Of a DNA stretch of 64,000 nt, positions 9,047-21,384 are shown piece after piece. Numbering within the stretch: the stretch's first letter is position 1; every line of letters begins with the position of its first letter. Origin of the DNA: Planctomicrobium piriforme (GTDB taxonomy: Bacteria > Planctomycetota > Planctomycetia > Planctomycetales > Planctomycetaceae); the NCBI GenBank assembly GCA_945860955.1, contig CAMATH010000014.1:22998-86997 (forward strand), read 5' to 3'. Both the position numbers and the translations under genes were made by a program. The notes beneath the pieces were generated by a model. That model saw only the letters and a program-made list of their open reading frames with translations, had not been told where the DNA came from and did no database searches.

Positions 9047-10112
9047 TTACTTCGGCCCCGGTTGGCTCGGTTTCGCTGGCGGCGGAAATGCCGGAAACCC
9101 GCCTTTTGTCGGCGGCTTTTCTGCGGGCACCTTCACCGCCGGGGGACTGACCGGTTCTTCGACTTCCGTAGCCGGTGTGGTGGGAAATCCTTCAGCCGAC
9201 GGCCGGGTCGCGGGAGTACGGGGGCGCGTCCGTGAATTGCGGGCGGTACCGGTCGCCCCCGGCCGGGTCGGCCGGACCACGTTGGCTCCCGAGATGGCCA
9301 ACACTGTGGGAGGCAACAGCACGACATTGCCCTCGGGATCAACCATTTTGGGCTGAACCGTCACCTGTCGGGTTTCGTTCGACTTGGGGAGTTCGATCGG
9401 CAGGTCAGCTCGCCCCACGACACCGTCCACCCGCACATTGGCAATTCCTCCGGCCCCCTCGCTGACAATCGATTTCACGGGACCACCAATCTCGGTCGAA
9501 ACCAGTCCCTCAACGTACCGGATCGACACTTCCCCCAGTTTCCCCAGGGGATCCATGACGGGAAGTTCAACCTGAACGCGGGGAGGCGCGTCGGCATTCT
9601 CTTGATACACCATCACGGTCGGTTTCCCCACGTTGCCGCTCAGCACCGACTCGAGTTCGGCCGTGGGAATCGCCAACCCGATATTGCTCCCCCGAATCGC
9701 TTCCACAGCGATCCCCAGCAATTCCCCCTTCGCGTTGATGATGGGACCGCCGCTGTTTCCGGGATTCAGTGAACCGTCGCTATGGAAGACGACCTGGACC
9801 GTGCCATTCGTCGCGGGGGGGGCGGTGGGAAAATCCCGAGGCTCCCGGACGAGGATTCAGGTTGGATCTCGGCCGCGCCCCGCGTTGGGTCACCACATGC
9901 TGATTGGTGGCGACCAGGGCGGTGTCGTCGGTCACCCGAATGACAAAGCCTGATCCAGACTGCTGTGTGGCCCCTTTGCCCGATTTCACATACACCACGG
10001 CCGACTTGGTTCGGCTCACGATGTCAGCGGTCAGACTCTCTTGAGCTTGAACGCTTGCCAGTCCCCACGCCAATCCCACAACCAAACAACCGTACGGAAC
10101 CAGTCGCCCCAT
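9047..10112 (-). pseudogene. Broken trypsin-like (S1C/HtrA-type) serine protease
   Basis: The 5' part (10112-9780) encodes a signal peptide (VVGLAWGLASVQAQE) and the catalytic-His segment TNQHVV, then runs to a stop at 9780. The 3' part, in another frame open from about 9856, encodes the Ser active site SLNPGNSGGPIINAKGE, then GIAVEAIRGSNIGLAIP and a Pro-rich tail. Only about 55 codons separate His and Ser, where family members have over 100, and the Asp region and its LAVL-type motif are missing. So there is both a frameshift and an internal deletion. The break falls near a run of eight G at 9816-9840. An assembly error is possible, but it would have to explain the missing middle as well. 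Confidence 0.75.
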
Positions 10113-10158
10113 CGCCCGTGTCTCTCTGTGAATTCTTGGGTTGAAACCTCAATGGCGT

Positions 10159-10193
10159 TGACGTGATCGTTCGCGCGTCGAACGATCACGTCA
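10159..10193. promoter_or_regulatory. Perfect 15-bp inverted repeat in divergent promoter region
   Basis: Arms TGACGTGATCGTTCG (10159-10173) and its exact complement (10179-10193) flank a 5-nt spacer, cgcgt. No T-run follows on either strand, which argues against a terminator. It lies 47 bp before the broken protease gene and 165 bp before the FHA regulator, between two divergent genes. An operator for a dimeric regulator is the simplest reading. Confidence 0.5.
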
Positions 10194-10357
10194 CCAAAAC
10201 ACCTCGGGAAAATCTCGGGGGCAACTGCAATAACGCCGATGCGGCACCGGTTTTTCGCGGCCCGACTTTCGCCCCCCTCCCCGCGCGGGCTATAATCCCC
10301 CTTCCGGTCCCATTCGCAGTCCCCTTGGAAACCTGAACAGGAAGCTTTCTAAATCGA

Positions 10358-12361
10358 ATGAGCGCCTATCTGGTCGTTCGAGAGGGAACGCATTTTCAGG
10401 AGGTTCATCGCCTCATTCCCGGCAAGGCGATGACGATCGGTCGCGCGCCTTCCAATTCGATCGTCGTTCACGACGATATCTGCAGCCGGCATCATTGCGA
10501 AGTCACGGAACGGAACGGCGAATGGTTCGTTCGTGATCTCCAAAGCCGCAACGGAACGACGCTCAACGGAGAGCCACTGGAAGGGGAGGCCCCACTCGGC
10601 CCGGGCCAATCGATCAAGATTGGTCCCTGCGAGTTGGTTTTCACGTTCGACCTGGCGACCGTCTATTCGAGCGGTGATGCCGATCCCGAGGATCCGGAAC
10701 GCGACACGGCGGCCGACGTCGCGATTTATTCTGCGACCGTCCAGGAACCAACCATTCAGGGAGCCATCACCCGTAACGCCTACATTTCGGGTGACCGGAC
10801 GAAGCAGTTGGAACCGTACCGCCCCGGGCGGGAACTGGCCGCGTTGTATCGGCTGGCGCTCGAAATGGGCAAAGCGACGAATTCCAAACAGCTCGCCGAC
10901 GCGGTATTGAACGGGCTGGCCGCCGGGACATCGGCCGACATTTCGGCACTCCTGCTGTTGCCTGCAGCGGTGGCGTCGGCGGCCGATCCTGCGGATTTGA
11001 CCGTTGTCGCCTTCCGGTCGCCAACGCAGCAAGAATATCAACCCGTCTCCGTCTATCTCTCGTCGAAGGTGCTGAGGAATCACGAAGCGATTCTGGCCAA
11101 GGATGCCGAGGATGACAGCGCCCTGCGGGAGCGGGACAGCCTGGGGGAGATCTCGGTGAAGAGTGTGATCTGTGCCCCGATTCGCCACGAGCGAAAGATC
11201 TACGGCCTGATTCACCTCTATTCCACGAATCCGGCGAAACCGCTGGAAGAAGATGATCTGCACTACACGCTGGCGGTCGCCGACCAGTGCGCGGGGGCAC
11301 TCGATCAGTTGCTGAAGCAGGAGAAGCTGGCCGAGGGGCTGGCCCAGTTAAGGAACGACAACGCGAAGTTGCGGGAACAATTGGGGATCGAAAGCGATCT
11401 GGTGGGGAGCAGTCCCAGCATGCAGACGCTGAAGATGAAAATCGGGCGGATCGCCCCAACCGACGCGACCGCGTTGATTCGGGGGGAAAGCGGGGTGGGA
11501 AAGGAGCTGGTCGCGCGGGCGATCCATATGTCGAGCCGGCGTCGCAACGGGCCATTCGTCTGCATGAACTGCGCGGCTCTCACCGAGAGTTTGCTGGAGA
11601 GCGAACTTTTCGGCCACGAAAAAGGGGCGTTTACCGGGGCGACGACGCGCAAGATCGGCAAGTTCGAGCAAGCGCACAAAGGGACACTTTTTCTGGATGA
11701 AGTGGGGGAGATGGGGGGCACAATCCAGGCGAAGTTCTTAAGAGTTCTGGAAGGGCATCCGTTTGAGAGAGTGGGGGGATCGACGCCCGTTCATGTCGAT
11801 GTGCGGGTGGTGGCCGCGACGAACCGGGATCTGGAGAGGGCCGTGGAGGAGGGGCAGTTTCGGAAGGATTTATATTTCCGGCTGCAGGTGGTGGAACTGT
11901 ACGCCGAGCCGTTGCGGGAACATCCCACCGACATCCCGCTGCTGGCCGATCATTTCCTGCGGAGATTCGCGGCGAAGACAGGCCGGCAGGTTCGGGGATT
12001 TTCGCCGGCGGCGATGGAAAAACTGACCGCGTATGATTGGCCAGGAAATGTGCGTGAACTTCAGAATACCGTTGAACGGGCGATGGTGTTGTGTCTGGGG
12101 GATCTCGTGGAGGTTCATGACGTGTACCTGTCGGGGCTGGGGGGCGGGGAGACGTCGCGGCTGGCGGCGGCGGCCGTCGCGGCGGCCGAGCCGGGGACGT
12201 TTGGAGATATTTCGCTGGAGTCGCTCGAGCAGCAGCACATTTTGGGGGTGCTTGACCGAACCAATTGGAACAAATCGCAAGCGGCTCAGATTCTGGGTAT
12301 CGAACGGTCGACGTTGGATCGCAAGCTGAAGCGGTACCGCGTTTCGCGACCGGGCCGCTAG
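10358..12361 (+). CDS. FHA-GAF-sigma54 transcriptional activator
   Basis: The 667-residue product has an N-terminal FHA phosphothreonine-binding domain (about 1-95; [24 protein letters not shown]), a GAF domain (about 165-320), a short coiled region, an AAA+ sigma-54 interaction domain (about 350-580; Walker A GESGVGKE, intact GAFTGA, Walker [23 protein letters not shown]) and a Fis-type helix-turn-helix ([20 protein letters not shown]). FHA-fused activators are thought to respond to Ser/Thr kinase signals; planctomycetes encode many such kinases. Unlike the regulator at 3887-5332, its sigma-54 contact loop is canonical. The target genes are unknown. Confidence 0.94.
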   Translation: MSAYLVVREGTHFQEVHRLIPGKAMTIGRAPSNSIVVHDDICSRHHCEVTERNGEWFVRDLQSRNGTTLNGEPLEGEAPLGPGQSIKIGPCELVFTFDLATVYSSGDADPEDPERDTAADVAIYSATVQEPTIQGAITRNAYISGDRTKQLEPYRPGRELAALYRLALEMGKATNSKQLADAVLNGLAAGTSADISALLLLPAAVASAADPADLTVVAFRSPTQQEYQPVSVYLSSKVLRNHEAILAKDAEDDSALRERDSLGEISVKSVICAPIRHERKIYGLIHLYSTNPAKPLEEDDLHYTLAVADQCAGALDQLLKQEKLAEGLAQLRNDNAKLREQLGIESDLVGSSPSMQTLKMKIGRIAPTDATALIRGESGVGKELVARAIHMSSRRRNGPFVCMNCAALTESLLESELFGHEKGAFTGATTRKIGKFEQAHKGTLFLDEVGEMGGTIQAKFLRVLEGHPFERVGGSTPVHVDVRVVAATNRDLERAVEEGQFRKDLYFRLQVVELYAEPLREHPTDIPLLADHFLRRFAAKTGRQVRGFSPAAMEKLTAYDWPGNVRELQNTVERAMVLCLGDLVEVHDVYLSGLGGGETSRLAAAAVAAAEPGTFGDISLESLEQQHILGVLDRTNWNKSQAAQILGIERSTLDRKLKRYRVSRPGR

Positions 12362-12480
12362 AGTCAGTTGAGAGGCCCGATCTTTGTGGATCGGCGAAGG
12401 CCCATGAGTCTTGTGTTCGCGAGTGTCCGACTGGGGTGGAGAGGGAAAGTGAACCCGGTTCCGGGTCATCCAAAACCGAG

Positions 12481-12505
12481 AAAATCCTCGGATTAGGATT
12501 TTTTT
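12481..12505 (+). terminator. Weak hairpin with T-run after the FHA regulator
   Basis: Arms AAAATCCT and AGGATTTT enclose a 6-nt loop and run into a T tract. It is 120 nt past the FHA gene stop. The stem is AT-rich, so terminator strength is uncertain. Confidence 0.45.
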
Positions 12506-12669
12506 GTTTGACTTTCCCCAAAAAGTGCGAAGAATGTGAACTTGACATGGAAATCGCGTTGATTTCCACGGCCCACCCCACCCCCCCGCGGAGCCTCTCG
12601 AGTCCATCGAGAATCTTGGGCTCACCCTTGAGTTCCTACCCGATTTCAAGTCGCGATCAGTTTTGTGAT

Positions 12670-12678
12670 GGAGAAGAG
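12670..12678 (+). promoter_or_regulatory. Strong Shine-Dalgarno deciding a start
   Basis: GGAGAAGAG ends 4 nt before the ATG at 12683 (MPKEVGDD). This favours that ATG over the in-frame GTG/ATG at 12665-12670, which the Shine-Dalgarno itself overlaps. Confidence 0.6.
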
Positions 12679-12682
12679 TTTT

Positions 12683-13003
12683 ATGCCGAAAGAGGTTGGA
12701 GACGACATCGACCACAAGAACCTGGACGACCTCGACTACGACTACGACGACGGCGCCACGTTCGACCTCGAGGAGTTCGCTGCCATGGGAATCAATCCGT
12801 CGGCGCCGACAACCGCACGGCCTGGATCGGAAGAGAAAGTTCTGATGCTGTCGGCCCGCTATGCGGCGGGAATGCCGTTGTGGCATGATGCGGACTGCTA
12901 CGATCACGGCCCGAATGAACTGCAGTTGATGGGAAATCACGGTCTCGCGATTCCCTCAGCCCCCCTCATCCCGCTCGACGAGTCGGATGAAGACGACCTT
13001 TAA
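12683..13003 (+). CDS. Small acidic protein of unknown function
   Basis: The 106-residue product is strongly acidic. An N-terminal half rich in Asp/Glu/Tyr (DDLDYDYDDGATFDLEEF) is followed by a more ordered segment, EEKVLMLSARYAAGMPLWHDADC, and an acidic end, LDESDEDDL. There is no signal peptide or membrane segment, so it is probably cytoplasmic. I do not recognise the family. The excellent ribosome-binding site and high-GC third positions support it as a real gene. It stands alone between two terminator-like hairpins, which suggests a single-gene transcript. Confidence 0.7.
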   Translation: MPKEVGDDIDHKNLDDLDYDYDDGATFDLEEFAAMGINPSAPTTARPGSEEKVLMLSARYAAGMPLWHDADCYDHGPNELQLMGNHGLAIPSAPLIPLDESDEDDL

Positions 13004-13224
13004 TCCCATCGCCCCCTCCCGCACGTAAGCCATCAGTCGACCGGGCCAGCAATGACCGGTCGAGGACGGCGAGGGGAGGTGGCGGGATCGCAGCCAGCTT
13101 TCGATAGGATTGGATCTGCGGATCGACCTGATCTGGCTCGCTGCATTCCCCCTGGGGTTTGCTTTTCGAAACTGTGCGTCGTTCCAGTATCTTCCTCGGG
13201 ACGAACTCATTTTGATTCTGCCTC

Positions 13225-13261
13225 AACCCGCGTTCAATTTTTGAACGCGGGTTCTTTTTTT
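13225..13261 (+). terminator. Strong rho-independent terminator
   Basis: A perfect 13-bp stem (AACCCGCGTTCAA and its complement, 13225-13237 and 13241-13253) with a 3-nt loop is followed by c and seven T. It ends the unit containing the small acidic protein. Its position just before 13264 argues that the helicase begins at the later ATG. Confidence 0.88.
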
Positions 13262-13368
13262 GGTTGACCCGCAGCGCCCCATCCTGCGATCATGGCGACT
13301 TCTACGCACAACCATTTCCCGAGTTCACCGCGAATTCGCGGCACCCCCTGGTCCGTCGCCTCTCGACA

Positions 13369-14778
13369 ATGTCCGTCTCGGGTCACCGTCACGTTCCCCT
13401 CCGTTTCGATGCGGGAACCTTGCTGCTGAAGGGGGCGGGAAAGACCAATCCCAACGAGGCGACCGGGGGAATTCCCTGGCAGTGGGATCCCCGCGTCGCG
13501 GCGTGGCGTTGCGATGCCCGCCACTATCCCGATCTGGCCCCGGCCATCCTGGCGGGGAATCTGCCGCTCGATGATCAGGTTCCCGCATGGCAACCGATCC
13601 ACTGGCCGCAAGTCAACGTTCGCCAACTGCGCCCTGAACAGATCAAAGCGGTCTCGGCCTGGCTCGCCGCCCGCCGGGGTTGCGTGATCATGCCGACCGG
13701 AACGGGGAAGACCGAAGTCGCTCTGGAGATCATGCGTCAGACCGCGGTCTCGACGCTGGTCGTCGCTCCGGTGCGCGACTTGATGTACCAGTGGCATCGT
13801 CGCATTCTCGAAAGTCTGGGTTACGACGCGGGAATCGTCGGGGACAACACGTTTCGCGTGCAGCCCGTTTCCGTAACGACCTACGACAGCGCCTGTATCC
13901 ACATGGAAAAGTTCGGCGACCGGTTTGGGTTGATTGTGTTTGATGAGTGTCACCATTTGCCCGGTGCCATGCGACGTGACGCGGCGGCTCAATCGGCCGC
14001 TCCCTTTCGACTCGGACTGACCGCGACTCCTGAGCGGGGCGATGGCCGGCATGTGGATCTCAATTGGCTGATTGGTCCCACTCTCTACGAATTGCCTCTC
14101 TCGGAAGTTCGTGGCGCGTCGCTCGCCGAATATGATGTCGTTCGCGTTCCCGTCCATCTCTCCGAAGAGGAGCAGACGCGTTACGATCTTCTGTCGCGTG
14201 ACTTGCGCGACTATTTCGTCAAACGCACCCAGGACGACAAATCGTTCACCTGGGAGAAACTCTGTCGCGAGATGATGCACTCCCCCGAAGCCCGCCGAAT
14301 GAACCGGGCGTTCCGTGCCAAAGTCGCGATTGAAGACCGCGCGGAAGAGAAACTCCGCATCCTCGAAGATCTCTTCCGACTGCACGCAGGCGAACCGGTG
14401 CTGGTCTTTGTCGGTTCCAATGCGATGGCCCGCGACGTCTCCGTCCGGTTTCTCGTTCCCTGTCTGCTCAGTCATACCCGGAAAGAGGAACGTCTCGATT
14501 ACCTCCGCGGTCTGGAATCGGGTGTATACCCTGTGCTGGTCGCCAACCAGGTTCTTGATGAAGGGGTCGATCTCCCCGAAGTGAAGACGGCGATTGTGAT
14601 CGGCGGTCAGGCGTCGACCCGCCAGGCCCGGCAGCGACTGGGACGCATTCTCCGACGTTCGGGGAATGCGCGTGCCGTTCTGTACGAAGTCGTTTGCGTC
14701 GAAACCGGAGACGAAGACCGCTCGCGCCAAAGGCGCAGTCACGATGCTTACTCGGGAACACGCACTCGCCGAATTTGA
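13369..14778 (+). CDS. XPB/Rad25-like superfamily 2 DNA helicase
   Basis: The 469-residue product has an N-terminal module resembling the XPB damage-recognition domain (GGIPWQWDPRVAAWRCDARHYP), then helicase motifs: QLRPEQIKA, Walker A PTGTGKT (109-115), DECHH (193-197), GLTATPERGDGRH, and motif VI QARQRLGRILRRSG. The ERGDGRH stretch matches the XPB-specific RED motif position (usually ERED-GR), with Gly replacing Glu. XPB opens DNA during nucleotide excision repair. The ATG at 13369 was chosen because the frame upstream runs into a terminator. The gene overlaps the following Bax1-family nuclease gene by 35 nt, the partnership known from archaea. Confidence 0.87.
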   Translation: MSVSGHRHVPLRFDAGTLLLKGAGKTNPNEATGGIPWQWDPRVAAWRCDARHYPDLAPAILAGNLPLDDQVPAWQPIHWPQVNVRQLRPEQIKAVSAWLAARRGCVIMPTGTGKTEVALEIMRQTAVSTLVVAPVRDLMYQWHRRILESLGYDAGIVGDNTFRVQPVSVTTYDSACIHMEKFGDRFGLIVFDECHHLPGAMRRDAAAQSAAPFRLGLTATPERGDGRHVDLNWLIGPTLYELPLSEVRGASLAEYDVVRVPVHLSEEEQTRYDLLSRDLRDYFVKRTQDDKSFTWEKLCREMMHSPEARRMNRAFRAKVAIEDRAEEKLRILEDLFRLHAGEPVLVFVGSNAMARDVSVRFLVPCLLSHTRKEERLDYLRGLESGVYPVLVANQVLDEGVDLPEVKTAIVIGGQASTRQARQRLGRILRRSGNARAVLYEVVCVETGDEDRSRQRRSHDAYSGTRTRRI

Positions 14779-15985
14779 CTACCGCCGCGGCATCGTCATC
14801 CCGGACCGGTTGACGCGTGCGGCGCACGCCCATTACATCCCCCTTGCCGAGCAGATGCTGCGCATTTACCGGGAGGGAACCGGCCGGTTGCGACGCGATC
14901 TCCATCGGCAGGTCGACGCGTTGTTCGAACACGAAGACGATTGCCCGCTCCGCCGGGTGAAGGCGTTTTGCAAACTGCTGGACGACGCCGCCGAGTACGA
15001 CCTCGACTCCTCGGGAAAAGCCGCCGAATTGAGGCAGCGGGTTTTTCGTCTCGCCGCCCCCCGGCATCCATTACGCCGCACGCGCAGTGATCAAATCCCC
15101 GGGGGGGAACGGACCGTCAAACGCGAAATCGGGGAAGAACTCCAGACGACGTGGAGCGCAATTGAGGCGAGCCTGTTTTCCGACGTCATCGAATTCCAGC
15201 GGATGCTGACCTTTACCGGATACTCCTCCGCGTCGGCGTTTCTGTCGCGGTACAATGTCGCCCAGGTGCAGGTCGCGTTGTTCGACGCCATTCAACTGAC
15301 GGTTTGGGCGAGGGAGGATTTCAAGACGATTTTGCGCTATGCGAAACTCGCCCGGCTCATGCATTCGATACTGCTGTTGCCGGACGGTACCCACCAGTTT
15401 CGATTTGACGGTCCGGCGTCGATTCTGCGTGAAACCCGCCGCTACGGCTCGGCGTTCGCCCGGTTCCTTCCGGGCCTGCTCGCCTGCCGAAATTGGAAAC
15501 TGCATGCGGTGATGTCGACCCCCCGCGCGGGCTGGAGTCTGGCATTGGATCTGGCCGACACGGACGGGTTGCGGAGTCATGTCCCGCCCCCGTCGGACTT
15601 CGATTCCGAGATTGAAGAACAGTTCGCCGACCGGTGGGACTCGAAACCGCGTGACGGTTGGATGTTGATTCGGGAAGGGGAAGTGCTGCACTCGGGTCAG
15701 AAAGTGTTCGTACCCGACTTCACGCTGAAACACCCCGACGGACGAAAGGCGTTTCTGGAAATCATCGGGTTTTGGACGCCGGAATACCTGGCAAACAAAC
15801 GGGAGGTTTTGCGGACTTTCGCCGACGTACCCATCGTATTGGCGGTGGCGAACAGCGTACTCCATTCACTCGCCGACCTGCCGGCCAATATCGTCGTCTA
15901 CAAAACCCGGTTGTCGGTCGATGAAGTTCTGGCCGCTGTCGCGAAGACTGCGGCATCCCTCGACTCGGCAGCGAAGTCCGGATGA
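14744..15985 (+). CDS. Bax1 / DUF790 family nuclease
   Basis: The 413-residue product begins MLTREHALAEFDYRRGIVIPDRL, the characteristic DUF790 opening. A PD-(D/E)xK-like nuclease core is visible near the C-terminus: VPDFTLKHPDG (Asp325) and FLEIIGFWTPEYLANK (Glu339). DUF790 includes archaeal Bax1, a structure-specific nuclease that binds XPB and cuts the bubble it opens. Here the gene starts inside the XPB-like helicase gene, so the two are surely co-expressed. I infer a two-protein DNA-repair nuclease-helicase. In-frame codons before 14744 are not needed and lack family similarity. Confidence 0.88.
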   Translation: MLTREHALAEFDYRRGIVIPDRLTRAAHAHYIPLAEQMLRIYREGTGRLRRDLHRQVDALFEHEDDCPLRRVKAFCKLLDDAAEYDLDSSGKAAELRQRVFRLAAPRHPLRRTRSDQIPGGERTVKREIGEELQTTWSAIEASLFSDVIEFQRMLTFTGYSSASAFLSRYNVAQVQVALFDAIQLTVWAREDFKTILRYAKLARLMHSILLLPDGTHQFRFDGPASILRETRRYGSAFARFLPGLLACRNWKLHAVMSTPRAGWSLALDLADTDGLRSHVPPPSDFDSEIEEQFADRWDSKPRDGWMLIREGEVLHSGQKVFVPDFTLKHPDGRKAFLEIIGFWTPEYLANKREVLRTFADVPIVLAVANSVLHSLADLPANIVVYKTRLSVDEVLAAVAKTAASLDSAAKSG

Positions 15986-16481
15986 TCCCGCGCTCGTGTT
16001 GAGTGCGTCTCAGGAATGAGGGATGGAACGCGGGTCGGCTTTTGGAGTGTGGCACGACGCGGTCGCGGCTCCGATCTGGATCCACGCGCATGGACTCGAT
16101 GACCGTGGCGTGACCGATTTATAGCCTCTGATACCGGCTGCCGAGTGAAATCGCTCGGTTCCGAATGTGGTGTGGAGGGGGCTGACTCCGGGCAATAGAC
16201 TCCACGCGGCCTGAATTCAGGCGTTCGGCATCGGCCGCCGTAGGACGGGTCTCTGACCCGTCCGGAGCGGAGGCATCCCAAACGAAACACAATCAGCCAT
16301 ATTGGGCGGACGAGGCAGAGACCCGTCCTACCAAGCAAACGTCACGTTTTCGGCCGCGCGGAGTAAATGTCGCGCCATTCCGTGCCGATTCTCAGATGGC
16401 TACAATCCCCGGTTTGGCGGCGGCGGCGCTCTCGCGATGCCCGCCGTCCGGCCGCTCATTGTCGTCATTGAGGCATTCCCA
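15986..16481. repeat. Intergenic region with two inverted copies of a hairpin repeat
   Basis: Copy A (16201-16263) ends in a perfect 9-3-9 hairpin, GGACGGGTC-TCT-complement (16243-16263). Copy B (16308-16362) is the same element on the other strand with a less perfect hairpin, so the two form one large inverted repeat. A third copy lies at 23413-23468. No gene is supported. Copy B precedes the ThuA/haem gene start by about 120 bp. Confidence 0.75.
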
Positions 16482-21008
<4,527 letters not shown>

Positions 21009-21384
21009 CCCTGGCAAGCGGGGCGGCGTCAGCCCCCTGTGTCCTGTTTGGGAAGAGGCCTTTCGCGTCCTCCAAATTGGTTCAACCGGCGGTGGATCGC
21101 GGATTGTCGTGAGGTGCGACGACGGAGCCGTACTGGTTCTCCCGCCGGGTCGAATCGTTCAGGGAAAATATGCACCAACGAGGATTCAGCCAAAAAATGC
21201 CGGAACGACGATTGAGGAGTTTCTTGAACACCTCTTGCGTGACTTGACTGCCGTGGTGAACGATGAACGGAACCACAAATTCCTCGTTTCATGAATCCGG
21301 CGCTTTCGCTGTGCGTAAGTGAATCTGTCCGAAGGCCAGCAACCGGCCTCAGCGAGCAATACTTGCCCTTTCGCGAGCCACCGC
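21009..21384. other. Intergenic region without supported gene
   Basis: I see no conserved gene, repeat or terminator with a T-run here. Short frames of about 60 codons are not supported. A GTG at 21319 could extend the following gene into this region. Confidence 0.4.

Noticed and set aside
10229..10252. Possible sigma-54 promoter GGCAC...GC ahead of the FHA regulator
   Set aside because: The spacing between GG and GC is 12, not 10, and the TTGC block is absent.
13234..14742. 502-codon minus-strand frame opposite the helicase
   Set aside because: The helicase motifs lie on the plus strand; the antisense frame has no domain and its end runs into the terminator hairpin.
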